DNA of 64,000 nt from Flavobacteriales bacterium (lineage in GTDB: Bacteria; Bacteroidota; Bacteroidia; Flavobacteriales; UBA7312), in the NCBI GenBank assembly GCA_016779995.1, contig JADHMO010000007.1:37440-101439 (forward strand), in the 5' to 3' direction. Shown here piece by piece: positions 48,385 to 57,359 of this stretch (position 1 is the first letter of the stretch; the number at the start of each line of letters is the position of its first letter). A program made the position numbers and the translations under genes. The notes under the pieces are model-generated. The model had not been told where the DNA came from. It saw nothing but the letters and a program-made list of their open reading frames with translations, and did not search any database.

Positions 48385-49595
48385 TCTTTAGTATTGACGT
48401 ATTCTCTTAAATACTCGAAATTTTTAGTCAAATCACCATTCTCACAAATTGTAGCTCGAGCAATAATTTGCTCTGAGTCTTCACCAAGCAAACAAGGGAA
48501 AACCTGTTGAAGGAGAGCATTACCAAAATCTTCAGAAGCATCTTTTGGCAACTCACAAGGTAAATTATCTACAGCCATTACAGTAATCACATCATCTTTA
48601 TCAAAGACATCTTCAGATTCTGTATGAGGATTATAACCATAAATTGGCTCTGCAATGGTAGACGGTCGAATAGTTGAAGCAACTGGACCATCAATATCGC
48701 AAGAAATATCAGCAATAGTACGTATTTTAAAATCTGAGGATTTTGCATCTTCTCTAGTAAATAGATAAGGTGAGCCTTTGCCATAATAATGCCCAGCAAT
48801 GAAGATATCTGCACAAGAAGCATAGTTCATAAAGCTAGACTGGAACCATTCAGGATTTGAGAAAAAATCTTTATTCGAAAATGTAGAACCATCAATTCGT
48901 TCGTTATAATCGTAAAAATCCAAATGCACATAGACAGCTTCGTCAAAACTATGAGATACAAATTCTTCTTTACTGACTTCTCTAATATTTAATTGCTTAA
49001 TGATTTCTAATGCCCCATGCCCTACTCTACCATTACCAGAAACAATAATTTTAACGGCGGGTAAATTCACTTTTTGCAATTCCTGTTCAAGTTCCAATCG
49101 ATTTTGACACAAATGAGCCGCTTTTAAAGAATATCGTTTTGTTCTTTTTCCATAAGCCAAAAAACCGTTATAGCAGCCCACTACTCCAGCATAGCGACCA
49201 AAACCTAGAATTCGTTTGCCATTTGCATGAGTTAAGGTTTCGTAATCTACCATTGAAATCCCTTTAGCAATCATAGTTTGTAACAAAGCTCTGTTGTAGC
49301 TTTGTTCCTTAATAGTATGTGAAAAATAAAAGTAGGTTTTACGCTCTAGTAATTCTGATTTTACAACCTCTTTTATACCAAATAACACATCACAATCGGA
49401 CACATCATCGACTAATTGAATACCTAAATTAGCATACTCTTCGTCATCAAAACAACGGATGGGACTTTTTTGAACCACCAAACTTAGATTTGGATATTGA
49501 GTAATCAAATTCTTGCATTGAATAGGTGTCAAAGACACTCTTTTATCTGGTGGAGTTTTACCCTCTTTAAGTATACCAATTTTGATTTCAGTCAT
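48381..49595 (-). CDS. NAD(P)-dependent dehydrogenase, saccharopine/alanine dehydrogenase family
   Basis: N-terminal alanine dehydrogenase/PNT-type domain (IGILKEGKTPPDKRVSLTP), then a Rossmann fold with IIVSGNGRVGHGALEII, a GxGxxG-type NAD(P) site. 404 aa, about the length of the lysine-forming saccharopine dehydrogenase LYS1. The substrate is not proved; lysine metabolism genes are not nearby, so I leave it at family level. Confidence 0.82.
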   Translation of the reverse strand: MTEIKIGILKEGKTPPDKRVSLTPIQCKNLITQYPNLSLVVQKSPIRCFDDEEYANLGIQLVDDVSDCDVLFGIKEVVKSELLERKTYFYFSHTIKEQSYNRALLQTMIAKGISMVDYETLTHANGKRILGFGRYAGVVGCYNGFLAYGKRTKRYSLKAAHLCQNRLELEQELQKVNLPAVKIIVSGNGRVGHGALEIIKQLNIREVSKEEFVSHSFDEAVYVHLDFYDYNERIDGSTFSNKDFFSNPEWFQSSFMNYASCADIFIAGHYYGKGSPYLFTREDAKSSDFKIRTIADISCDIDGPVASTIRPSTIAEPIYGYNPHTESEDVFDKDDVITVMAVDNLPCELPKDASEDFGNALLQQVFPCLLGEDSEQIIARATICENGDLTKNFEYLREYVNTKD

Positions 49596-49650
49596 GCTTC
49601 AAAATTAAAAGAAAATATCCAATAAATAACTTATAAACCAATCAATAAAT

Positions 49651-50601
49651 CTAGCGAGCACGTTTTCTATTATGTATATAATTTAAAATCGCTTCTTTTG
49701 AAGTTAACCAATTTTTACCCTCTTTATAGGCATCTATTTTTCCTTGTCTGGCTAACAAACTAACATATTCCTGACCATAAGGAACATCATCTTCTTCTAC
49801 AATATTGGAAATTTCATCATAGCCATAATCTACTCCAGGCAAAGCATTGATATAAATATTTAGAGTACGTTCAAGAGCTTGAGCAACAAGGAGCATAAGT
49901 TTTTGATAATTACCATTATTGGCAGCATTCAATGCAGAATAGTATTTCTTCCTATCATTTCGAAGAATAATAGCAGGTGGAAAACCAAAAGACATTAAAA
50001 TTAAATTCATAGATAATCGAGCCGTACGACCGTTGCCGTCAAAAAATGGATGAATCCAAACGAATTGATGATGAAAAATTGTTGCTAGCTCAATGATATT
50101 CAGATTTAAAGGATTTGAATTAACAAAAGAGATAAGTTCTTCTAACAAGAAAGTCACCTTACGAGCATTTGGAGGAATAAAATTTGCACCTGAAATTCTA
50201 ACTCCAGCATTGCGTATTCTACCTGCTTGATCATCTTCGATAGAACGTAAAATTAGAGCATGTAAATCTAAAATTACATTTAATGAAAGTGAGGTTTTAG
50301 TAGAAACTAATTTTTCTAGTAAAAACAATGCGTTTTCGTGATTTTTAGCTTCAAAATGTTCTCGCAGAGATTTGCCTTTGATAGTAATACCCTCCTGTAG
50401 AACCATTTGAGTTTCACGCAAACTGAGCGTATTACCTTCTATACTATTAGAATTATATGTCCATTCCAATGATAGGCTTTCTTTTAAATTTCTAAGTGAA
50501 GCAGCACTAATAGGACGACTTTTCTGAAGTTGTGTTTGTTTATCAAACAAACGTTCAAAAGTGTTCTCTAATGTTGTTCTATATGTTAAATCAATATTCA
50601 C
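49651..50601 (-). CDS. Fic-domain protein (class II, autoinhibited)
   Basis: Fic enzymes transfer AMP (or another nucleotide) to target proteins. The active loop HPFFDGNGRTARLSM contains the catalytic histidine. Inhibitory helix motif SNSIEGN (S/T-x3-E-G/N) is upstream in the N-terminal part, so it is a self-inhibited class II Fic. A C-terminal winged-helix-like part follows (QEYVSLLARQGKIDAYKEGKNWLTSK). I start at GTG 50601: the longer frame to TTG at 50616 would overlap the predicted -7 box (50606-50613). No partner antitoxin gene is adjacent, as expected for class II. Confidence 0.85.
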   Translation of the reverse strand: MNIDLTYRTTLENTFERLFDKQTQLQKSRPISAASLRNLKESLSLEWTYNSNSIEGNTLSLRETQMVLQEGITIKGKSLREHFEAKNHENALFLLEKLVSTKTSLSLNVILDLHALILRSIEDDQAGRIRNAGVRISGANFIPPNARKVTFLLEELISFVNSNPLNLNIIELATIFHHQFVWIHPFFDGNGRTARLSMNLILMSFGFPPAIILRNDRKKYYSALNAANNGNYQKLMLLVAQALERTLNIYINALPGVDYGYDEISNIVEEDDVPYGQEYVSLLARQGKIDAYKEGKNWLTSKEAILNYIHNRKRAR

Positions 50602-50605
50602 TCCA

Positions 50606-50613
50606 CAAAAATA
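50606..50613 (-). promoter_or_regulatory. Predicted -7 box of the Fic gene, leaderless arrangement
   Basis: Minus-strand TATTTTTG, exact TAnnTTTG, four bases before the GTG at 50601; -33 not seen. Confidence 0.35.
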
Positions 50614-50708
50614 CAATAATATCGTTAAATATAAAAATTATAATTAACCGATATTAAAAAATTACTACCTTATATCCGATTGATACATTCTTATAATACT
50701 ACTGAAAA

Positions 50709-53216
50709 CTACTGCTCTCCAAGAATTGTAACTTGTAGAACCGCCTCATTCCAATCAAGACTAGGAGATAATGTTCTTGAAGAAGGTGTTCGGTATTCAA
50801 CTACAATAGTATGGGTTCCAGCTGCTAATGTTTGAGACCAGTTACCACTATTTGTCCAATATTGTGAATTACCAGTTATAGCTTTTTGTACAACAGTATT
50901 ATTAACTTTCAATCGACTAACTAAATGTAAGCTGCCAACCATAGAAATGTTATAAGTAATAAGTACTGTAGCCTGATGAGTTAAGGTAATAGTTTGTGTC
51001 AAATTAGCAAACTGAGCCCAAGCGTTACTATTGCTTGTAGTAAAATCTGAAGTTCTTCTAACAGTATGCACTTTTGATTTATATGCTTTGGCTTGTGCTA
51101 TACCATTTACCTCTAACTTTTCACTTGGTGCCGTGGTGCCTATTCCTACATTACCATCTTTATCAATTTTAAATCTACCACCAACTACTCCCGGTGCATC
51201 TACATTAACCACTCCAGGTGCTACAGATAATAAAATATTATTAGTTTGACCTGAATAGTTTAAATTACTTCCAACTCTAACTAATCCAATTGCTGGTACT
51301 GAACCTAATGCTGAACCTATATGAAGTTTCGCTGTTGGATTAATACCTACACCTACTTTTCCCATTTGATAGATATTCTCTGTATTTAGGGTAGCACCTG
51401 CATTATCATCTGTTCCAAACCAAGGCTCTTGATTAATATCAGAAATGGTTCGTTTTTTTAGTACACCGGTACCATCAGCAACTACTATTTCGTCAGTATC
51501 TGCACCTACATTTAGAGTTCTAATACGTACCTCACCATTTACATCTAGCTTTTTGGTTGGAGCAGTATCTCCAATACCTAAGTTACCATCACGACTAAAG
51601 GTTGTATGGTTTGAAACAAATCCTCCTGTATTATTTATTGTTTGGACTATTAGCCCACCTACATTAGAATTAATAACATCATTCCAAGTAAAGCTCATAC
51701 CTTTACCACTAGCTCCACCATGATACATTGCTAGTCGCAAATTATTTCCTGCATTGGTATTGTCAGAGATTGCTAAAGTGGTTGCCTCTCCACCATTAAT
51801 ATGTAATTTTTCAGAGGGTGTCGTCGTACCTATACCCATATCTCCACTTCCAGTTATGACTGCACTGGTTTGTTGGTTACTGCCATCGGTATTGGTCCAA
51901 AACTTAATGGCTGAATTGGAGCCACTTGCAGCACTACCAGCTACCAAATCTAACACGCCCGTATTGGCAGTAGCATTATTGCCGTGTAAATCTATACTTG
52001 CCCCTTTACTATCATTATAGCTTTCATCGTCCCCAGCGGTTATTCTTAACCGAGAGTGGGTAGTACCATCAATGCCCAATACTGCCGAGGAAGATACTCC
52101 AGGTACGGCAAAGTCTCCTGGATTAGCAAACAATAGGCGTTGATCGCCACTCTTAAATCGTGCCGCTTCTATACTGTTGGTCTTAAATACTAAGTCTTGT
52201 GCATCGGTGGTTCCCACAAAGTTGGTCCCAGCGGTTGTACCGCTATTGCCCAACAGTTGCCAGTCGTTGTTCAGGTTGCTTGCTGGTATTTTTTTGAGGA
52301 CTCCATCGGTATCAGCCACTACTATTTCATCGGTGCCTACAATACCAGTATTAAGCGTTCTTACTCGAGCTTCGCCATTGACGTCTAACTTTTTGGTTGG
52401 AGCTGCAATACCAATTCCTACATTTCCTCCTTTACGTAAAAAAAGCGCATTCTCTCCATTATAACTTAATTCAAAATAGCGATTAGCTACCGTTGCATTA
52501 CTTACATTAAGCATCTCAAAACGACTTCGACTACCTAAGCTGTTTCTATTAATAATAATGCCCGTATGACCTGCAGGAGTAGAAAACTCCATTTCGTGAT
52601 TACCTCCTTTCCAATTTATTCCTATTGATCCTTGAACAAACAAATTATAAACACCAGGGTCATTAATACCTATACCAACACGCCCCAAATGGTAAATGTC
52701 TTCGGTGTTGGTGGTAGCAGCTGCATCGTCATCATCGCCAAACCAAGGTTCTCTAGCAATATCAGCTAGAGCTATACTTTTGTTTGCCTCTAAATCGTCC
52801 TCAATGGACAGTTGTAAAGAGTCGTTTAATATTTCGAAGACATCTATTTTTTGATCATCTGAAATGTGTTGAATTTGCAGCCAATTTGTACCATCAAAAA
52901 CTTTAGTTAGTGTACTAGTATTTGAGGTATCAAACCATATGTCGCCCTCAACAGGTGTAGTAGGGGCTGTGGCTGAAGAAGTTACTTTATCTAAATCAAT
53001 GACTTTCCAAACAGAGCCATCGTAAATTTTTGAAATATTGGTAGTCGTATCAAACCAAACATCTCCCTCAACAGGATTTGTCGGTGCAGTTGCCGAAGTT
53101 GTTACTACATTGGATGTGACGTCTTGTAAGGTTCCTTTATTGTCAATAACTCTTACTTGTTGAGCGTTAATCTCAAAGAGAAAAAAAGAAAAAAAAATAA
53201 TAAAACAACAACGCAT
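50709..53216 (-). CDS. Large repetitive surface protein with tail-fibre-like repeats
   Basis: A secreted protein of about 835 residues; signal peptide (CCFIIFFSFFLFEINAQ). I start at ATG 53216. Near the N-terminus is IDNKGT, then two tandem copies of a module with SATAP...EGD(V/I)WFDT...K(I/V)(Y/F)DG. The body has several repeats (GNVGIG..APTKKLDVNGE and GNVGIGTTAPSEKLEVNG, each followed by DEIVVAD.DGVLKK) like the shaft units of phage tail fibres and of Bacteroidota surface proteins. The C-terminal ~110 residues form a beta-sandwich-like end (AATVLITYNISMVG...); no S74 chaperone domain follows. Confidence 0.78.
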   Translation of the reverse strand: MRCCFIIFFSFFLFEINAQQVRVIDNKGTLQDVTSNVVTTSATAPTNPVEGDVWFDTTTNISKIYDGSVWKVIDLDKVTSSATAPTTPVEGDIWFDTSNTSTLTKVFDGTNWLQIQHISDDQKIDVFEILNDSLQLSIEDDLEANKSIALADIAREPWFGDDDDAAATTNTEDIYHLGRVGIGINDPGVYNLFVQGSIGINWKGGNHEMEFSTPAGHTGIIINRNSLGSRSRFEMLNVSNATVANRYFELSYNGENALFLRKGGNVGIGIAAPTKKLDVNGEARVRTLNTGIVGTDEIVVADTDGVLKKIPASNLNNDWQLLGNSGTTAGTNFVGTTDAQDLVFKTNSIEAARFKSGDQRLLFANPGDFAVPGVSSSAVLGIDGTTHSRLRITAGDDESYNDSKGASIDLHGNNATANTGVLDLVAGSAASGSNSAIKFWTNTDGSNQQTSAVITGSGDMGIGTTTPSEKLHINGGEATTLAISDNTNAGNNLRLAMYHGGASGKGMSFTWNDVINSNVGGLIVQTINNTGGFVSNHTTFSRDGNLGIGDTAPTKKLDVNGEVRIRTLNVGADTDEIVVADGTGVLKKRTISDINQEPWFGTDDNAGATLNTENIYQMGKVGVGINPTAKLHIGSALGSVPAIGLVRVGSNLNYSGQTNNILLSVAPGVVNVDAPGVVGGRFKIDKDGNVGIGTTAPSEKLEVNGIAQAKAYKSKVHTVRRTSDFTTSNSNAWAQFANLTQTITLTHQATVLITYNISMVGSLHLVSRLKVNNTVVQKAITGNSQYWTNSGNWSQTLAAGTHTIVVEYRTPSSRTLSPSLDWNEAVLQVTILGEQ

Positions 53217-53235
53217 ACACACAACTTTATTAATT

Positions 53236-53280
53236 AAAAAAAGTCAAGAGTTAATAAAGAATACTAACTCTTGACTAAAA
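53236..53280 (-). terminator. Intrinsic terminator in the surface-protein cluster
   Basis: Twelve-base perfect inverted repeat (AGTCAAGAGTTA at 53242-53253; its complement at 53265-53276) followed on the minus strand by seven T, terminating the gene at 53286-54071 before the next gene. Confidence 0.85.
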
Positions 53281-53285
53281 AATTA

Positions 53286-54071
53286 TTACCTATAATACTG
53301 AACTTCTATTACATCACCTGTAAAAAGTGTCCAGTCATTAGGAGCAGTTGTATTTTCCACTAAGGTTACTACAGAACCCGCAATAGTGTAATCTATACCA
53401 GCAACTAATTTGGCACCATTTCTATACACCCATACTTTCTCATAATCTGGTAAAGGAATTTGAGCACCTACCATAGCTGGAGTACCAGCAGTAACATCGT
53501 AAGTAAGAGTACCAGCAGTAGCTGTAAATACTGTTTGTCCACTAACGATTAAGTCAGTAGCTAACATTTTCTTAATCTCACCAGTAGCCTCATCTCTTAC
53601 CAATAAAGTCCAACCCGTATTCCCTTGACCACTTGCTGTAGTCGTAGTTGTAGCAGGAACACCATTAGTAGCGTCTGTTACATCTACTTGAACTACATTG
53701 TTGAAAGAAAATACATGACCATTGAAATCAATATCAGTATCATCAGCTAATTGCCCACCCAATTGCCAAGTGGTAATAATACCACCGTCAGGTGCAGTGT
53801 TGGTAAGTTGCGTCAAACCATTTTGAACTTGTAGATACTTCTTAGTACCCTTGTTGTCAATAAGTCTAATCGCACCACCTTGAGTAGTTGCTCCAGATGT
53901 TGGTGCAGTAAATGCATCAGCACCAGGTGTTGCGGCAACAGGTGTTGTTTCATCACCTAATGCAGCATCAGTTTGTCTTGGTATATCTGCCCCTGTTGAT
54001 TGTGCGTGTACTGCTACACCTGCTACAAGCATTAAGGCTAAAATACCTAGTTTTAAAAAATTTTTTTTCAT
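53286..54071 (-). CDS. Secreted surface protein of the module-sharing cluster
   Basis: A 261-residue exported protein (signal peptide ILALMLVAGVAVHAQ), of low sequence complexity rich in Thr, Ala and Gly. It has RLIDNKGTKKYLQ at about 88-100, matching VRVIDNKGT in the downstream protein, and a C-terminal ~75-residue domain with GQTVFTATAGTLTYDV, VWVYRNGAKLVAGIDYTI and GDVIEVQYYR, which recurs in the upstream protein. The latter module resembles YxNG...DxIxVxY elements of phage tail proteins. Function unknown. Confidence 0.75.
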   Translation of the reverse strand: MKKNFLKLGILALMLVAGVAVHAQSTGADIPRQTDAALGDETTPVAATPGADAFTAPTSGATTQGGAIRLIDNKGTKKYLQVQNGLTQLTNTAPDGGIITTWQLGGQLADDTDIDFNGHVFSFNNVVQVDVTDATNGVPATTTTTASGQGNTGWTLLVRDEATGEIKKMLATDLIVSGQTVFTATAGTLTYDVTAGTPAMVGAQIPLPDYEKVWVYRNGAKLVAGIDYTIAGSVVTLVENTTAPNDWTLFTGDVIEVQYYR

Positions 54072-54116
54072 AGTTAAAATTTTGGTTAATAATTCAGTTT
54101 CTGTTTTAAAAAAGTG

Positions 54117-55211
54117 TTAAGGTGTATAGTATTGCACAATTCGTATTTCATCGTCCTGATAGCATGTTGCCTCAGCTTCCAATTCAATAGAGTTGGTGTT
54201 AATTATTGTAAATCCTATTCTAGCTCCATTTCTATATACATCAATATTAGCTGATTGACTTGTAGGCATAGGAGGTGTAAAAACTGTTTGGCCGTTATTA
54301 GCTATAAACACCACTTCATACATCTGTCCGTTGTTGCTAAAAGCTTGTATAAGTGTCGAATCGTTAGCCAATAGGTTAATAAATAAAGAGTCATCAGCCA
54401 ATTCAGACACAAAAGTAGAATCGTGAGCTAGTGGAGATATATCTAAAGAGAGTGTATTTCCATCTTCAATACTAATATGTAAAGTAGAACCTACTATTTC
54501 AAAGTTTGTCAAATGCTGATTGTCTTCGGCCATACCTAACAAGTTCGATAAATCAACCGTTCCTCCATCTTCCAAATTCAACAAGGTACCCGTCAGTGTC
54601 AAACGTTGGTCGTCTGTTCCTGCATTTTCTAGCAAGTCGGTTAAATCTATACTTCCTCCGTTTTCTAAATAAATGACGTTACCAACTAGTGTTAAACTTT
54701 GGTTATCATTGCCTGCGGTTGCTAGTAATGAAGATAAATCTACTCCTCCTCCATTTTCGATAATTAATGAATCACCAGTAAGGAACAAGCGTTGTCTATC
54801 TGGTCCAGGTATCCAGTGAATTGGTAAATAATCTAGGTTATCGAAATCCATACCATTATCAAAATCAATTTCTACCTTTAACCACTTTTCTTCACCATTC
54901 CAATCCATTTCATAAAAGTCATTATAAGTGTAGGTTCCTCTGCCTACAATTAAATTTATCATGCCATAATCATCTACAATCACATCAGAATGATATTCTT
55001 TGAATTCTAGTCCGTTGATATCTTGAATTGAAAACTGTATAGATACTAATGAATTACGTAGTACATTTGAATACTCAGAATCATAACCCGGTAGCTCTTG
55101 AGGGTCATCTTGACTCAATAATATCGCTTGATATGGAATACCTGGTGTCTGAGCGAATAATGCTATATTTACCAAAAGGAAAGCTATGTTTAAGATAAGT
55201 CTCATCCCCAC
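54117..55211 (-). CDS. Secreted surface protein with tail-fibre-like repeats and C-terminal YRNG module
   Basis: A 364-residue exported protein; signal peptide (MRLILNIAFLLVNIALFAQ). An N-terminal part (GIPYQAILLSQ...VSIQFSIQD) is typical of Bacteroidota tail-fibre-like proteins. Next come three 30-residue repeats of the form L.L.G..(I/L).(I/L)E.GG(S/T/G)(V/I)DL(S/T)(D/N/S)LL, a Leu-rich beta repeat, then a low-complexity D/S/L region, and the C-terminal GQTVFTPPMPTSQSANIDVYRNGARI...DDEIRIVQYY domain shared with the next gene. Confidence 0.75.
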   Translation of the reverse strand: MGMRLILNIAFLLVNIALFAQTPGIPYQAILLSQDDPQELPGYDSEYSNVLRNSLVSIQFSIQDINGLEFKEYHSDVIVDDYGMINLIVGRGTYTYNDFYEMDWNGEEKWLKVEIDFDNGMDFDNLDYLPIHWIPGPDRQRLFLTGDSLIIENGGGVDLSSLLATAGNDNQSLTLVGNVIYLENGGSIDLTDLLENAGTDDQRLTLTGTLLNLEDGGTVDLSNLLGMAEDNQHLTNFEIVGSTLHISIEDGNTLSLDISPLAHDSTFVSELADDSLFINLLANDSTLIQAFSNNGQMYEVVFIANNGQTVFTPPMPTSQSANIDVYRNGARIGFTIINTNSIELEAEATCYQDDEIRIVQYYTP

Positions 55212-55480
55212 TTCAAGTTTTTTTTACAACAAACGCTTATAAAACTATGTTTTCTAACTTTATAGCTTTTAACGTGTTTAGACTACACAAACCTATCATT
55301 TTAAAGCTTAAAACGAGTATCTACCAAGTAACACTAAGCCAATAAAAATATTAGTTTATCTGCTAAAAATCCGAATACATCGTCATTATCTCTAAGTTAT
55401 ATCTGTAAAATATTGGATTTTAATCATTCGGCAAAATCAAAGTAAAAAGTTGTATTTTTGCCTTTCGTTCTTTAGTTATT
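55212..55480. other. Intergenic region before tmRNA
   Basis: Between the surface-protein start and the tmRNA I see no gene; AT-rich, with only the tmRNA promoter near its right end. No repeat or clear promoter for the minus-strand gene was found. Confidence 0.6.
55453..55460 (+). promoter_or_regulatory. Predicted -7 box of ssrA
   Basis: TATTTTTG, exact TAnnTTTG, 20 bases before the tmRNA; TTCG at 55427-55430 is a weak -33 candidate. Confidence 0.5.
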
Positions 55481-55848
55481 GGGGCTGACTGGTTTTGACT
55501 ACAAGATGAAGTTAACCGTAAGCATGTCGAGCGTTGTTTGTTGGCTCGTAAATATCAATTCACACACTTTTAAATGGCGAGTATAACTACGCTATGGCAG
55601 CCTAAATATAGTATTTAGGACGCCTTTGCTTCTGAATGAAAGAAGGCTCAGTGCTTTTGTTCTTATGAAGCATCATAAAAAGATTGGGCTAGTTTTTTAG
55701 TGCTTCGACTAAAAAGCGAAATTTAAGAAGATAAGGTTGGAGTATGGTTGTGTTTTTCCTTACCCTTCCCGACAATCAAAAAACAATAAACATGTAGAAA
55801 GCGCTTGAGTTCCTTGTTTGGACGTGGGTTCGATTCCCACCAGCTCCA
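55481..55848 (+). ncRNA. ssrA: tmRNA (ssrA)
   Basis: Rescues stalled ribosomes by tagging incomplete proteins. The 5' end GGGGCTGAC and 3' end CAGCTCC form the acceptor stem (GGGGCTG with CAGCTCC, one G-T pair) with an A discriminator at 55848; CCA is not encoded. The T arm GGTTCGATTCCC lies near the 3' end. The tag frame runs from GGC at 55576 to TAA at 55603-55605 and reads GEYNYAMAA, close to the GExNYALAA tag common in Bacteroidota. Length 368 is normal. Confidence 0.97.
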
Positions 55849-55860
55849 CTTTAGACTAAA

Positions 55861-56574
55861 CTATAGGTGAGAATCCAATAGTCGAGTCAGCTCTTCTTTA
55901 CTAATTAAGCCAGTGTGCCTCCATATTTCTTTAGACTCCTTAAATAGTATTAGGGTTGGTACCGCCTTAATTTCAAAAGATTCTGCTAGTAATTCACTAT
56001 TATCCATATCTATTCGAAGAATTTGTGCTGAATTAATGTATTCTTCTTTCAGCTCGTCTATCATAGGGGATATTTTACGACAAGGCATACACCACAAAGT
56101 ATGGAAATCTGCTAACACTAAATTATTTTGACTAAGCATACTATCGAAGTCAGAAATGGATAACTCCTGAATGGATTTATCTTTTTTCTTAGAAGTTCGT
56201 ATTAAAGGTAATTGAGTGGCTTGCCATGCCATAATTCCTCCACTAAGATTGACGACTTTAGCTTGTCCAGACTTGAGTAATAATTTGGCAGCTTGAGAAC
56301 TTCTACCTCCACTCTTACAATAAACAAAAACGGTTTTATCTTTTTGAATTTTGCTGATTTTTCGTTCAAAATCGTGGTCATAAAAGTCTATTGTACTGGC
56401 ATTTTCTATGGCACCACTACTTACCTCTTGTGGAGTTCTGACGTCTAATATAATACCTCCTTCTTTTTCAATAGCTGTTTGGAATTCAATAGGATTTAAA
56501 TTGATGAAAGGTTGGGAGTTTGAACTACAGCCTAATAACAGAAATGAGCCAATAAGGATTAACAAGTTTTTCAT
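55861..56574 (-). CDS. Rhodanese-thioredoxin fusion lipoprotein
   Basis: A periplasmic lipoprotein (lipobox ending at C16, FLLLGCSS) that joins two sulfur-transfer/redox domains. The rhodanese domain (about 25-120) has its catalytic cysteine C86 in YCKSGGRSS; the thioredoxin domain (about 140-235) has WCMPCRK with C162 and C165. A reductant for the persulfide or a disulphide is a natural inference. 237 aa. Confidence 0.9.
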   Translation of the reverse strand: MKNLLILIGSFLLLGCSSNSQPFINLNPIEFQTAIEKEGGIILDVRTPQEVSSGAIENASTIDFYDHDFERKISKIQKDKTVFVYCKSGGRSSQAAKLLLKSGQAKVVNLSGGIMAWQATQLPLIRTSKKKDKSIQELSISDFDSMLSQNNLVLADFHTLWCMPCRKISPMIDELKEEYINSAQILRIDMDNSELLAESFEIKAVPTLILFKESKEIWRHTGLISKEELTRLLDSHL

Positions 56575-56576
56575 GA

Positions 56577-57341
56577 TTATTTTAAGAATTTTAATGCAAA
56601 TTTATTAAAAGTTTGGTATTGGTCAATATTGACAATATGTCCTGAATTATTTACTTTTTCAAAAAAACAATTGGATTTGTCTTTTACATATTCTTCAATT
56701 TGTCGTACAAAAAGGTAATCCTCAATTCCTGAAATAAATAAGGTAGGTTTAGAAAGTTTGAGTTTAGAAATATCATCAATAGTATGCTTAATTTCTGGCA
56801 ATAATTTCAGCCAATTTTTAAAGGCTCTGTTCTTAATTTTTTTGGCCTCATTGATAAATACTCTTCTAGAAACTCTATGTTCTTTGCTAGGCATTATTAT
56901 AAGGGCAAACAAACGGTATAAAATGATGTTAGGAGTAAACCCCTTTATAGCTTGTGCTGTCCTTAATAGAAATAATGTACGAGTTGAAAAACTCGTAATA
57001 GCACCACTTAGTATCACCTTATCAACAATACTAGGATAAAGGTCAGAAATCTTGGTAATGATAATTGTTCCCAAAGAAACACCAATGAAATGAGATTTTT
57101 TGATGCTTAAATGATGAATAACTTCAACCACTTCATCTACCACAATACCTAAAGAATAATCGTCATTTACAGGAAGGTCATTTGACATACCATGCCCCCT
57201 TAAATCGATGAGCAATAAATTAAAATGTTCTTTGAGTACTTTGACCTGTTTGTGCCAAATAGTACTACTACCACCTGCTCCATGAATAAATGTTATCCAA
57301 GTGGCATCATCAGATTTTATGAAATGCTTAAATTTTAACAA
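56577..57341 (-). CDS. Alpha/beta hydrolase
   Basis: A 254-residue serine hydrolase of the alpha/beta fold. Oxyanion loop FIHGAGGSS near residue 18, nucleophile elbow GVSLGT (S in GxSxG), catalytic H in SGHIVNID near the end, and FISGIEDYLF with the acid. No signal peptide. Substrate unknown; starts eighteen bases after the Kazal gene is read the same way and ends two bases before the rhodanese gene, so probably one operon. Confidence 0.85.
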   Translation of the reverse strand: MLKFKHFIKSDDATWITFIHGAGGSSTIWHKQVKVLKEHFNLLLIDLRGHGMSNDLPVNDDYSLGIVVDEVVEVIHHLSIKKSHFIGVSLGTIIITKISDLYPSIVDKVILSGAITSFSTRTLFLLRTAQAIKGFTPNIILYRLFALIIMPSKEHRVSRRVFINEAKKIKNRAFKNWLKLLPEIKHTIDDISKLKLSKPTLFISGIEDYLFVRQIEEYVKDKSNCFFEKVNNSGHIVNIDQYQTFNKFALKFLK

Positions 57342-57359
57342 GGGTACTCAACAAAAAAA

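Noticed and set aside
49651..50601. Fic as a toxin-antitoxin operon
   Set aside because: The inhibitory motif is inside the same protein (class II) and there is no separate antitoxin gene next to it.
51031..52464. Plus-strand open frames within the large surface protein
   Set aside because: Antisense shadows of its repeats; low-complexity and no homology I recognise.
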